A stretch of DNA of 64,000 nt from Holdemania massiliensis (GTDB taxonomy: Bacteria; Bacillota_I; Bacilli_A; Erysipelotrichales; Erysipelotrichaceae), in NCBI RefSeq assembly GCF_022440805.1, contig NZ_JAKNTK010000001.1, positions 124,001-188,000 of the forward strand, in the 5' to 3' direction. Both the position numbers and the translations under genes were made by a program. Under the pieces are notes generated by a model. It was not told the DNA's origin, ran no database searches, and saw only the letters and a program-made list of their open reading frames with translations. Below are positions 1-9,132 of this stretch, one piece after another (position 1 is the first letter of the stretch; each line of letters starts with the position of its first letter).

Positions 1-6
1 TAATTC

Positions 7-36
7 AGGAACGCTCTCAGCCGGGTGTTCCTTTTC
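7..36 (+). terminator. Rho-independent terminator of an upstream gene
   Basis: The arms AGGAAC (7-12) and GTTCCT (27-32) close a loop of 14 bases and are followed by a short T run. It would end a gene lying before the window on the plus strand; that gene is not visible. Confidence 0.65.
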
Positions 37-83
37 CTATGGCTTTATTGACATTCTAACAATTTCATTACCTTTCTGCTTGA

Positions 84-115
84 TTGACGACGGTTCCGGA
101 CAAACATGGTATAAT
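84..115 (+). promoter_or_regulatory. Promoter of the DUF4230 gene
   Basis: A perfect -10 box TATAAT (110-115) is preceded by TGG, giving an extended -10. A TTGACG -35-like box lies at 84-89 with a long 20-base spacer, so the extended -10 probably carries most of the activity. The start codon at 157 follows about 40 bases later. Confidence 0.6.
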
Positions 116-156
116 GAAAACGACAAAATTCGACACCGTGGAGCGGGAGGAAAATC

Positions 157-780
157 ATGAGTAAAAAACAGAATCAGTCAATCATTCGGAAGATGATCAG
201 CATTACAATCATTGCATTAATATTAGGCGCAGTTTGCTTTTTAGGCGGTGTCCTGTTAGCCCAGCGCACCCATTCTGGGAAAACTGTGATTACCAGCGAT
301 ACGCTGTTCCAGCAGCTGCGGTCTGTCAGTCAGCTGACAACGGTAGAATATCATTATACCAATATGGGGAAGTTTGAGAAAAACGCGGATCTTAATGGCT
401 GGACGATCCCGCTGACCAAGGCCAGCTTCATCCTAGCTTATGATGGTAAAATCACAGCTGGAGTTCGTCTGGATGACGTCAAGATTGATGTCGCTCAGAC
501 GACGATTACGATCACACTGCCCGCCGCGGAGATATTAAGTCATGAAGTGGATGAATCCAGTATTGAAGTGTATGATGAGTCCAATAACATCTTTAATCCG
601 ATCAGTATTTCTGATTATGCCGCTTTTTCCAAACAACAAAAAGAAGTGATGGAAAATAAAGTGATTGAAGGCGGATTGCTTCTGCAGGCGCGGCAGAAAG
701 CAGGCGAGGTGATCAGTCAGTTATTGACGACGGCCAATCCGGAATATACAATTGTCGTGCAAGAAGCAAAATCGGAATAG
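157..780 (+). CDS. DUF4230 family membrane-anchored protein
   Basis: A 207-residue protein with one N-terminal membrane segment (about residues 15-36, rich in I, L, A, G and V) and an extracytoplasmic soluble remainder. The body resembles the DUF4230 family: a beta-rich stretch beginning with a YHYTNMG segment, then a central TITITLPAAEI strand and a C-terminal helix. No catalytic motif is visible and the family has no established function. The ribosome binding site GGGAGG sits 7 bases before the ATG. It stands alone between its own promoter and a bidirectional terminator, and faces the addA end. The family call is from recognition; the topology is read from the sequence. Confidence 0.7.
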   Translation: MSKKQNQSIIRKMISITIIALILGAVCFLGGVLLAQRTHSGKTVITSDTLFQQLRSVSQLTTVEYHYTNMGKFEKNADLNGWTIPLTKASFILAYDGKITAGVRLDDVKIDVAQTTITITLPAAEILSHEVDESSIEVYDESNNIFNPISISDYAAFSKQQKEVMENKVIEGGLLLQARQKAGEVISQLLTTANPEYTIVVQEAKSE

Positions 781-838
781 CTCATTTGAAAAAGAATTGC
801 TTTTCGTCCAAGCAGAACAAAAATGTTATGCTGCAATA

Positions 839-886
839 AAAAATCTCTGATCTTCTCCATACAGGAGAACAAGCAGAGATTTTTTG
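839..886. terminator. Bidirectional Rho-independent terminator
   Basis: The arms AAAATCTCTG and CAGAGATTTT (about 840-849 and 874-883) enclose an inner TTCTCC/GGAGAA stem. A T run follows on the plus strand and an A run precedes it, so it can serve both the DUF4230 gene and the converging addA. Confidence 0.85.
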
Positions 887-1005
887 TTTTGTTCCAATTT
901 GTCAGAAAGTGCGTTAATCTGTTCTGCTAGATTCATTCATAACGATTAGAATGAAATGTGAAAACAGGTGGTGCTAAGTCGTTTTTTAGAACTAACAAAG
1001 TAAAA

Positions 1006-4000
1006 CTAAGCAGCCGCTAGTTCTGTTTCCGGCGTCATTTCAATAAATTGATCAAGATCGAAAGAATACAGATAGGTCTGGATCTGCTTTTCTGGGTACA
1101 TTTGATGTAAACAGCGCTGATAAATAGAAATCTGCCGGGCATACAGTGTCTTTAGCTGATCGACCTGAGCATGACGATCACTCTTGAAATCAATGAGAAT
1201 TACACGGGATTCGTCCTGGGCAACATAGTCCATCTGGCCATGAATCAATTCATTGCCGGAAAGTACCGCGAAGGAGAGTTCTTTCTCTACGTTCATTCTC
1301 TGACATTGTTGAAATAAGGACTGTCGGCTCAGTTGAAGCAGAAGCCGAATGTCGGATAATCTGATTTCAGGAAGAAGTCGGCGGATCAGATCTTCCGTCC
1401 ACTCCTCAGTGGGCAATAATTCTACGGCTTCATGCAGCTGAATGCCGCGCTGAGCTGGCCGGATTGCCGTTCGATTTGGAAACAGCGCGGGAATATAGGC
1501 TGTTTGTTCGGTTTCCGAGGGTGTCAGTGTGATGGGCAGCGGTTTTTCTTCCGTGTAGCGCGGCATTGCCACAATGGATGGGCGGCGGCGCTGCAGCTGC
1601 TGGACTTCCCAGCGGTCTTCGATCATGCGAACTTTCCAGAAAGCAGCCTGGCTTTGACACATCGCGGATAGAATTAAATCGGTGGTGCCTTTCCGCTCCA
1701 GCAGGGTGTTCATCGTAATCGGTTTTTGCGGCAGATCCCCTTTGACCGTATCGACAAGAATCATTTGATTCTGGGCCCGCGTTAATGCGACATAAAGAAT
1801 CCGGATGTTTTCTTCCAATTCTTCCAAAGTGATTTTGTATTCAATGGCTTGTCGAATGGCGGTAGGACGCTTAAAACGCCACGGCAGTTCCAAAGCCGGA
1901 AGTCCAATACCCAGATCGGCGTCGGCGATGCAGGTTTCCTTTTTATCCATGATGTCGATGCGGCTGCTTGCCCAGTAAAAGACAACCGGAAACTGCAGAC
2001 CCTTGGATTGATGAATTGTCATGACCTTCACAACGTCATCTTCATTCCCTACAGGAATGGCTTCTGAGGTTTTTTCTTCGCTGACCTGTTCAATCATGCC
2101 CAGAAATCCAGTCAGAGAATCAGAATGCTCTTGGCTGTATTGTTCCGCTTTCTGGCGCAGTAAATCACAGTTGGTGCGTTGCTGTGCCGTGCAGTGTTCT
2201 TCATAAAAATGATGAATCTGAAACATTGCGTCAAGCAGGGCGCACAGACCCTGTTTCTGCACAAGGTCATTCAGTCGCTGGCGGTCAGCGACGAGCGGGT
2301 GGTGCATTTCCTTTAATACATCAAACAAAGGCTGACGTCCGCGCTTCATTGCCAGCTCAGCCAGTTCTTCATCATTCATCTGATAAAAATCTGAAGATAA
2401 AACCGCGGTCAGCGATAAATTGTCAGTGGGATTGATCAGGATTCTAAACCAGGAAAGCAGGATCTGCATCGCTTCCGATTGGAAGAAACCAGCCTTGGCA
2501 TCAATGTAATAGGGAATGCCGGCCTGCTCAAAAGCCTGCTTTAAATGCGTTTTGACTGCATGGGAGCGCACGAGAACCACATAGTCTTTCCAGTGCCGGA
2601 AGTCTGAGGTTTCATGCATCGTTAGAATCTGTTGGGCGATGTACTGAGCTTTGATCTGATTGGCAGCGAGATTCTCCGTTCCCTCATCCTGTTCTTTCAG
2701 TGCTTTCACCATTAAAGCATGGAATTCAACAGGATAGTTATCCTGCTTCTGTGCCGGAGCTCCGGTTTTAACACAGTCATGATCAGTATATTGATCAGAA
2801 CAGCCGGGAATGTTCATCAGCCGCAGAAACAGGTCGTTGTTGAAATCCACGATCATCTGTTTGGAACGATAGTTGCTGGAAAGGTGGATAAAACAGTTCT
2901 CCGGACGCGGGTCGTTCATCAAATCGCGCATGATCTGAGGCTTTCCGCCGCGGAAACGATAGATTGACTGCTTGACGTCGCCGACGCGGAAGACATTGGC
3001 ACCACGGGAAATTAAGCCGATAATCGCATTCTGAAGATCGTTGGAATCCTGGAACTCATCGACCATGATTTCATCAAACCGTTCACGGTAGCGTTGTGCG
3101 GCCAACCCCTTTTCTGCGGTTAAGATCTGGTAGGCGAAATGCTCCATATCATCAAAATCGATGCCTTCCTGCGCTTCTTTAAGCTGGGCATAGTAAGTCA
3201 GATAGTCCAGCGTCAGCGCAGTCAGCGGCTTGAGTACTTCGTAGGTCAGTGCCAGATCCGAAAGCAGCGTTTCCTCGGAATAGGTGCGGCTGACAAGATC
3301 TTTCGAGAGGGCGTTGAGCTGCTTGCGCAGATTGTTGAATTCCAGCGCATCTTTCAACGTGCTGATTTTCGTCTGGATCGCACCGAAAAGGGCACGGCGG
3401 TATTCGCGGTAATCTGCGTTTTTTGCCGCCTGAATCGCGGGAGTCAGTTTTCCCAGAAACAGTAAAACTTCATTCGCCTGCTTCGCTTGATCCGGATAAG
3501 TGTCAAACAGAAGCCGCTGCATCTGAACCGCACAGTCTTCCAGACGGCCGGCTTCCACCGCGCAGCTTTCAAAGAAGATTTCCTTCAGCGGAGAAGGCAG
3601 CTGATCAAGCCGGGCAATTGGGGTATAGGCTTCGGCCGCAGCCTGAATCCAGGCTTGGGGATCCTGAGATCCGCTGGCTTTGGCGGCAATCGCCAGAACC
3701 GCTTTCTTTAATTCTGATATGTCCTCGCTGCGGCTGGAAAAATACTGCAGCAGCGTTGTAAATTGTTGCGGATCCTGCCGCATGTGATTGCGGCAAGCCT
3801 GAGTGAAAGCTTCCTCTTTCATCTGCGCGACCGCCGCATCGTCAAAAATATGCTGGATACGGGCCGGATTTAATCCGATCAGCGCATAGTCGGCCTTAAT
3901 GACAGACAAACAGAAGGAATGGATGGTGCTGATATGGGCGCTCTGCAGAAGGATCAGCTGCTGCCGGCAGTATTGGGCTTCCGCTTCGCTCAGATCTGGT

Positions 4001-4236
4001 TCCTGCAGCTTGTCGTTCAGGCTTTGAAGCAGACGTTTTTTCATTTCACTGGCGGCGGCCTCCGTAAAGGTCATCGCAACAATGCGGTCGATACTGATGT
4101 GATCTTGAAGCATTCGTTTCATCAAACGGGCGACCAAAACGGTTGTTTTGCCGGCTCCGGCAGAAGCCGAAACGAGGATGTTATGATCGGTCGTATGAAT
4201 CGCTTTCAGCTGCTCCTCACTCCATTGAATTGCCAT
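1006..4236 (-). CDS. addA: ATP-dependent helicase/nuclease subunit A (AddA)
   Basis: A 1076-residue UvrD/Rep-type helicase with a C-terminal nuclease, the catalytic subunit of AddAB, which resects double-strand breaks for RecA loading. Walker A is SASAGAGKT (about 23-31), the Walker B region is VDEFQDSN, and a helicase motif reading GDVKQSIYRFRGG is clear. The C-terminal nuclease centre shows GQMDY followed by LIDFKSD, the D...DxK pattern of RecB-family nucleases. The open frame extends 29 codons further upstream, but the ATG at 4236 has an AGGAGG six bases before it and gives the normal N-terminus. It overlaps the end of addB by 20 bases, so the two are translationally coupled. Length is a little shorter than the Bacillus subtilis protein (about 1230). 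Confidence 0.95.
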   Translation of the reverse strand: MAIQWSEEQLKAIHTTDHNILVSASAGAGKTTVLVARLMKRMLQDHISIDRIVAMTFTEAAASEMKKRLLQSLNDKLQEPDLSEAEAQYCRQQLILLQSAHISTIHSFCLSVIKADYALIGLNPARIQHIFDDAAVAQMKEEAFTQACRNHMRQDPQQFTTLLQYFSSRSEDISELKKAVLAIAAKASGSQDPQAWIQAAAEAYTPIARLDQLPSPLKEIFFESCAVEAGRLEDCAVQMQRLLFDTYPDQAKQANEVLLFLGKLTPAIQAAKNADYREYRRALFGAIQTKISTLKDALEFNNLRKQLNALSKDLVSRTYSEETLLSDLALTYEVLKPLTALTLDYLTYYAQLKEAQEGIDFDDMEHFAYQILTAEKGLAAQRYRERFDEIMVDEFQDSNDLQNAIIGLISRGANVFRVGDVKQSIYRFRGGKPQIMRDLMNDPRPENCFIHLSSNYRSKQMIVDFNNDLFLRLMNIPGCSDQYTDHDCVKTGAPAQKQDNYPVEFHALMVKALKEQDEGTENLAANQIKAQYIAQQILTMHETSDFRHWKDYVVLVRSHAVKTHLKQAFEQAGIPYYIDAKAGFFQSEAMQILLSWFRILINPTDNLSLTAVLSSDFYQMNDEELAELAMKRGRQPLFDVLKEMHHPLVADRQRLNDLVQKQGLCALLDAMFQIHHFYEEHCTAQQRTNCDLLRQKAEQYSQEHSDSLTGFLGMIEQVSEEKTSEAIPVGNEDDVVKVMTIHQSKGLQFPVVFYWASSRIDIMDKKETCIADADLGIGLPALELPWRFKRPTAIRQAIEYKITLEELEENIRILYVALTRAQNQMILVDTVKGDLPQKPITMNTLLERKGTTDLILSAMCQSQAAFWKVRMIEDRWEVQQLQRRRPSIVAMPRYTEEKPLPITLTPSETEQTAYIPALFPNRTAIRPAQRGIQLHEAVELLPTEEWTEDLIRRLLPEIRLSDIRLLLQLSRQSLFQQCQRMNVEKELSFAVLSGNELIHGQMDYVAQDESRVILIDFKSDRHAQVDQLKTLYARQISIYQRCLHQMYPEKQIQTYLYSFDLDQFIEMTPETELAAA

Positions 4237-6883
4237 CGGAAGCCTCCTTTCCTTCATCAATCCCAACCCACGGCACTGGCTTTTTCGGCGCTTTCCGCAG
4301 GCGGCAGATCGGTTTAAAATCACAGAACAGACAAGCGCCCTCGACCGGGTCTAATTCAATCCGGCCGCTGCAGAGCTGCTCAACTAAGTGCTGATACAAC
4401 TCTAAAATCAGGGCTTCGACATTCTCGAAATCCTTGAGACTGCGGACTTTAACCTGTCCGTCTTTGCAGGTTAGCCCCTGAACATGGGTTCCATCATAAT
4501 CCAAGCCCTGGCATTCCTTCATCGTCCAGCCTTTGAGCTGATGACTGCTCTGCAGCTCGCTCATCCATTCATCGCGGTCTATTTCCTCAATTTCCATCCG
4601 CCGGCCGTTCAACGAAGCTTCGCTGACCGGAATTGTTTCATTTTTCAGTGAACAGTAATAGGCTCCAACAGGGCTTAAATTCAGCTTGCGTACAGCGATG
4701 ATCAGGTATGTCAGCAGCTGCAGCTGCAGGCCGGCTTTTACTTTTGTTTCGCTGAGTGTTTTGGCGGAGCTTTTGTAATCGAGAATCCGCAGATCATCCA
4801 AACAGGTGTCAATGCGGTCGATAATGCCTTTTAATCGGACAAGAATACCGTTGCTTTCAATCAAATCTTCCTCAAAACGGAACTCCTGATATACCGGCTG
4901 AAATGAGGTGTTTTCCTCCATGTCGGCTAAGGATTCCAGCAGTTGTTTCAGGTTCAGCTGCATCCGCCGCTGAATCTGGTCAATTTCTGCCTGCTGATCT
5001 GGAAACAGATCATTCAGCTGGTGAAAATAGGGGCCCAGAATCGCGGCTATTTCCTCCTCACTGATCTTGGCGTAATTCTTACCCCAGGTTTGAATGCTTT
5101 GTTCCAGCAGGGCATGCTGGATCGTGCCGGTAATCGCAGCGTCCACAGTGGTCAGACTGCCTTTGGACAGCCGCAGTCCGCTTTTTAAAAAATAAGCATA
5201 CGGACATTGGAAATAAGTTTCAAAGGAGGAAATACTGCCGCGCAGCACGTTGTCAGGCGCAAACAGGCGGCGGGCTGTCTCCGGAGAAAGCTGATGATGC
5301 TGATCCGCGTAAACCTCGTTCTGGGTTAATGGCCACAGCACAGCGGAGCAAGCAGCACGCTGTTCAATTTCAAAAGCGACATCCCAGCTTTTTCCCTCAT
5401 AGTTGCCAGTGGCGTAAGAAAAGATCAAACAGTATGAGGCACTGGTGTAAATCCATTCCAGCTGGCTGGTGTAATGATCATAACGTTCAGCCTGGGAAGG
5501 CATCGATGTATTTTTGAGGTAGTCTTCATCAAAGATACCTGTGCAGGCGATATTTCCCGGGAAACTATTCTGATCTGCACCGAAGAGAATCGCCAGCGGC
5601 CGGCAGGGCAGCGGGTGTTTCAGATCCGTCAGCGCAATCCTACCGTCAACTTCTTCACTGACCTCCAATTGCTTCTGATCCAGCAGCGCCATCAACATAT
5701 CCACAGCTTCCGGCTGACCGAGTAAATCCCAGCAATCTTCCAGTGTCGTTTTTAAATTTAATAAAGCGCGGCGTTCCAACTCATCATTTAAGCAAGGCTG
5801 CTGGCGCAGCAGTTCATAACAGCGGTTCAGCTTTTCGCTTAGCGGTACCTCTTCCAATAACGGAAGCAGCCAGGGCAGAAGCTGTTCGTGAACATGCTGC
5901 GCCTGTGCTTCCATTCGCAAGAGATTTTCTTTTTCAATTGTATTCAGCAGCGTGTTGGTTTCCAGCGCCTGCTGAACGTGAGTAAAGACCGGTTCCCGCA
6001 GATCGTTCATGTCGAAAACAAATTGTGTCAGATACTGAACATACGCTTCGGAAATAAACACCGGATAAGCTTTTAACTGCAGCGTAGTCAAAACCGCATC
6101 GACAGAAGGCGTGCGCGTCAAGGCGACAAGGGCGCTGAAGCAGCGCAGGATTTTAGACGGCTTGGAGTAAGAAACCTGAGCCGCCGGCAACTGGTAACGG
6201 TTCAAAACAGAGCGAACCAGGCTTCCGTCACGCTGACTGTCACACAGGATGATCATCACGTCCTCCGGCTTCCACTGTTCACGCAGTAAAAACTGGGCTA
6301 CGCCTTCGGCCTCCTGACGGGAATTCAGAGCTTTGTAAAAGGCTGTGCGCGGCTGACCTTTCTTCAGCGGACAGATACGCAGACCACGCTGCTGCAAGGC
6401 ATCGAGAAGGCGCTGCTGGTGCAGATCCTCCACCCAGCCCGGCGTACACTCGGCAGAACTGAAATCCTGGGTCTGCGCCGCCGCCAGAAAACGGACTTCC
6501 TGAAAATGCGAAAACGGCAGATCGTCGATCAACGTCAGCAGCTGCTTTAATTCACGCTGACCTTCAGTCTGTTCCGGCAACTCCTGCAGCGACAGACCGT
6601 AGTCCTGCATAAGCCGGTGAAAGGCGATTAGCTGGCGGTGAAAATCCGGATAACGGACCATTTTGCGATAGATTCGGCATTCCTTTTCAGCAGCCTGGAT
6701 CCGCATTGACGCAATCAGGCTGTCGCGCGTTTCATTTTCATTTTCCAAAGCCTGACTGCGGATCAGACCCGACAGCGTGCCTGCCGCATAATGCGTCAGA
6801 AACTGCCCGTTCTGTTCCCTGATTTTTGCTTTGATCAGCAAGCTGTGCAGGTATCCCGGTGCCAGCAAATTCGGTATTTTCAT
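4217..6883 (-). CDS. addB: AddB-type helicase-nuclease subunit (short form)
   Basis: An 888-residue partner of AddA. It carries the C-terminal RecB-like nuclease centre (ILDYKSS) and the four iron-sulfur cysteines of AddB: one in FQCPYAYFLKSG and three in CLFCDFKPIC (C-x2-C-x5-C) near the end. The N-terminal region has no recognisable Walker A motif, and the protein is about 250 residues shorter than the usual Firmicutes AddB (about 1150). It therefore looks like a subunit with an inactive or reduced helicase-like half, which fits AddB's known scaffold and Chi-recognition role. The ATG at 6883 is preferred over 6907 because GGAGG lies eight bases before it. It is the first gene of a two-gene operon with addA. 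Confidence 0.85.
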   Translation of the reverse strand: MKIPNLLAPGYLHSLLIKAKIREQNGQFLTHYAAGTLSGLIRSQALENENETRDSLIASMRIQAAEKECRIYRKMVRYPDFHRQLIAFHRLMQDYGLSLQELPEQTEGQRELKQLLTLIDDLPFSHFQEVRFLAAAQTQDFSSAECTPGWVEDLHQQRLLDALQQRGLRICPLKKGQPRTAFYKALNSRQEAEGVAQFLLREQWKPEDVMIILCDSQRDGSLVRSVLNRYQLPAAQVSYSKPSKILRCFSALVALTRTPSVDAVLTTLQLKAYPVFISEAYVQYLTQFVFDMNDLREPVFTHVQQALETNTLLNTIEKENLLRMEAQAQHVHEQLLPWLLPLLEEVPLSEKLNRCYELLRQQPCLNDELERRALLNLKTTLEDCWDLLGQPEAVDMLMALLDQKQLEVSEEVDGRIALTDLKHPLPCRPLAILFGADQNSFPGNIACTGIFDEDYLKNTSMPSQAERYDHYTSQLEWIYTSASYCLIFSYATGNYEGKSWDVAFEIEQRAACSAVLWPLTQNEVYADQHHQLSPETARRLFAPDNVLRGSISSFETYFQCPYAYFLKSGLRLSKGSLTTVDAAITGTIQHALLEQSIQTWGKNYAKISEEEIAAILGPYFHQLNDLFPDQQAEIDQIQRRMQLNLKQLLESLADMEENTSFQPVYQEFRFEEDLIESNGILVRLKGIIDRIDTCLDDLRILDYKSSAKTLSETKVKAGLQLQLLTYLIIAVRKLNLSPVGAYYCSLKNETIPVSEASLNGRRMEIEEIDRDEWMSELQSSHQLKGWTMKECQGLDYDGTHVQGLTCKDGQVKVRSLKDFENVEALILELYQHLVEQLCSGRIELDPVEGACLFCDFKPICRLRKAPKKPVPWVGIDEGKEASDGNSME

Positions 6884-6960
6884 GATGATCGCCTCCGCTG
6901 TTTTCAATATGCTTCATTTTATCATAGAAGCCGGTTGGCGGCAAAAGCCAGAACTTGCCT

Positions 6961-6997
6961 GAAAAATAAAAAACAGACGAATTTCAGGTTCGTCTGT
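6961..6997 (-). terminator. Terminator of the PadR/DUF1700 operon
   Basis: The arms ACAGACGAA (6973-6981) and TTCGTCTGT (6989-6997) surround a seven-base loop. On the minus strand a T-rich tract follows. The stem touches the stop codon of the DUF1700 gene. Confidence 0.85.
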
Positions 6998-8646
6998 CAG
7001 GGCTGCAGCGTCAGGACGTCCGAATATTCGTCTAACTGCAGCTTTTCTAAAGTTGATCGTGAGGCTTCGACAACAACGCGGGAGTAGGCATAAGAATTCG
7101 TTGTATCTGGCGTGTACCATTTTCCTTCCCGGACCGCCCGCAGAAAGATGTCGATTCCGATCTGGAACTCATTGATGCCTTCTTCCTGTTCAAATATGTT
7201 CATGACTTTCAGCGACTGATAATCCTCCGGCTGAACCTCCTCTTCCGTCCGCTGCTGATACTGTCCCGGCGGCAGATTCAGACGCACGCTGCCGTAGCCC
7301 AGCTCCGGGGCTTCGCGGAAGACGACTTCGCTGAACGGAAAGGAAAGATAGATCTTATCAATGGCGTCAGTCTGTTCGATTTGAATTTTCACCGGCTGTC
7401 CAGAAAAAATTTCCGGGAAATCCTCGCTCAGTTCGACTTTTTCATAACGGGAGAATTCCATCATCGTTAACGGGACGCTGATTCCCGTAAGCACAACGCT
7501 GATAATCAGGGAAATCAGCAGCGGCCGTTTTTTTGCAGCCGGATGGATAAGCCGCCACAGCGCGGAAACAGCGGCCTGGAATACACCGATCAAACCACCG
7601 CACAATAACGTCACGCCCCATAGTTTAGCGCCCTGAATTAACAGGAAGACCAGCAAGCCGAAAGCGAAGCAGAGAGCAATTTCACCGATGCCAAACGGTA
7701 TGAGAACCATCAGGGCAATCAGCTGGACAATGCCGATCATGAAGCGGGCGGTTACCTTCCCAACACCCCAGCCGTGTTTTCTGGATGTTTCTCTCTCATT
7801 ATAATAAGAAGAAGAGGACGGCTGAATCAGCGGATCGATCGGATCTTCTAAAATCCGTTCTTCCGCAAGATCTACCCTTAGCGATTCCAGTTTTACTTCT
7901 GTCTGCACGATGTCGTCTTCGGCCATCTCGGCCTGATCGAACGCTTCCGTTTCTTTGCGCAAATCTTTTTCTTTGGCCTGTGACGCTGCTTTTAAGGAAT
8001 CCGATGTGTCAGATTGGGGTGAGCAGGCGTCATCAGAACGCCTGCGAAGGTGAAAGCTCAGCGGTTTTTCAATCAGATCCCGCAGTGTGATCTCTTTGTT
8101 TTCCAGTCCCTGAGTAATGAAGCTGGCCATTAACAGGATCACCAGACAAAGATAGATCAGGTTGATCGCCAGACGAACGACAATGTTCAGCGGGACTGCC
8201 AAAAAGCTCGGCAGAATGACGCGCAGAAGACCGGTCGTCAACGTTTCCAACAGAGAAAACGGAATTTTCATCAGTCCGACAACGACCAGCGCGATCAAAA
8301 TCAAGGCGATCAGCCGAATTACGGCTTCCACGCTGAGATCGTTGAAATGCTGCGTAAAGTAGCTGACAGCCGAATCAATCCCCTGTGTCAGACCATCCAC
8401 CACGCTGTCGATAATATCGCGGCTTTTATCACGGGTATATTTATCATCGATCTTATATGCACTGAGAATCTCCCGCGCCAGATCGTCGAGATTGCCGAAG
8501 TCAGCAACGGCTTCATCTTCGGTTTTGCCTTCCTGCAGCTTATTGTCAATATAACCGGAATACTCATCCAGGATATCCTGGATTTCATCGTGTTTGAGCA
8601 GGTGCAGTTTATGTTCTAATTTTTCAAGAAATTCCTTCTTTGTCAT
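6997..8646 (-). CDS. HAAS/DUF1700 domain membrane protein
   Basis: A 549-residue protein. Residues 1-70 form the helical HAAS/DUF1700 signalling domain (MTKKEFLEKLEHKLHLL start and a DEAVADFGNLDDLA segment). Several hydrophobic segments follow (around 110-130, 140-185, 305-350 and 375-395), separated by an acidic cytoplasmic stretch rich in E and D, and the last 150 residues are a soluble beta-rich domain. Genes of this kind are typically paired with a PadR regulator, as here: the start lies inside the last codons of the padR gene (23-base overlap). A GGGGGAT ribosome binding site precedes the ATG. The likely role is an envelope-located partner of PadR signalling; its ligand is unknown. It is longer than most family members because of the extra membrane block and C-terminal domain. 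Confidence 0.75.
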   Translation of the reverse strand: MTKKEFLEKLEHKLHLLKHDEIQDILDEYSGYIDNKLQEGKTEDEAVADFGNLDDLAREILSAYKIDDKYTRDKSRDIIDSVVDGLTQGIDSAVSYFTQHFNDLSVEAVIRLIALILIALVVVGLMKIPFSLLETLTTGLLRVILPSFLAVPLNIVVRLAINLIYLCLVILLMASFITQGLENKEITLRDLIEKPLSFHLRRRSDDACSPQSDTSDSLKAASQAKEKDLRKETEAFDQAEMAEDDIVQTEVKLESLRVDLAEERILEDPIDPLIQPSSSSYYNERETSRKHGWGVGKVTARFMIGIVQLIALMVLIPFGIGEIALCFAFGLLVFLLIQGAKLWGVTLLCGGLIGVFQAAVSALWRLIHPAAKKRPLLISLIISVVLTGISVPLTMMEFSRYEKVELSEDFPEIFSGQPVKIQIEQTDAIDKIYLSFPFSEVVFREAPELGYGSVRLNLPPGQYQQRTEEEVQPEDYQSLKVMNIFEQEEGINEFQIGIDIFLRAVREGKWYTPDTTNSYAYSRVVVEASRSTLEKLQLDEYSDVLTLQP

Positions 8647-8962
8647 CTTGAGATCCCCCTTCCAGGAAAAGATTGAGCTGCTTGGAAAATGCCAGCCATT
8701 CGGTTTTGAGCTGATTCATCGTCGCTAATCCTAACGCGGTGATGCGGTAATATTTGCGCGGCGGGCCTTCTGTGGATTCGACCAGGTAGGTTTCAAAATA
8801 TTTTTCGTTGGTCATGCGTTTGAGCAGCGGATAAATCGTGCCTTCATTCACCTCAACGACTTCGCAGACCCGCTTGACCAGCTCATAGCCGTAGATGTCA
8901 TGCTGACTGACAACGACCATGACGACTAAATCGAGCACGCCTTTTTTAAATTGTGCGTTCAT
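8624..8962 (-). CDS. PadR family transcriptional regulator
   Basis: A 112-residue winged-helix regulator. The PadR signatures are present: GVLDLVVMVVVSQHDIYGYELVKR, with helix-turn-helix residues followed by EGTIYPLLKRM, then the wing GPPRKYYRIT and the C-terminal dimer helix. It acts as a repressor in the known family, released by small ligands or membrane stress. A GAAGGA ribosome binding site precedes the ATG. It is the first gene of the leftward pair with the DUF1700 protein, and a near-palindrome covers its own promoter, so autoregulation is likely. Confidence 0.92.
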   Translation of the reverse strand: MNAQFKKGVLDLVVMVVVSQHDIYGYELVKRVCEVVEVNEGTIYPLLKRMTNEKYFETYLVESTEGPPRKYYRITALGLATMNQLKTEWLAFSKQLNLFLEGGSQDDKEGIS

Positions 8963-8985
8963 GGCGATCCTTCCTTCTGGTTACC

Positions 8986-9020
8986 ATGCTAAACCAACTA
9001 CCTTGCATTGTCAAGTAGTT
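8986..9020 (-). promoter_or_regulatory. padR promoter with overlapping operator
   Basis: On the minus strand a perfect -35 TTGACA (9009-9014) and a -10 TAGCAT (8986-8991) are spaced by exactly 17 bases. An inverted repeat AACTAC...GTAGTT (8996-9001 and 9015-9020, 25 bp in all) covers the -35 and spacer, where PadR would block polymerase. Confidence 0.75.
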
Positions 9021-9132
9021 AAAGCAGAACATTTTACCAGTTTTTACGGCCTGAGGGCAAATTTTACTTTTTTTTATCGGTGGATTGTGATAAAACTGAT
9101 ATAGAAGAAACTGAAACAGGGGGACCAAACAC

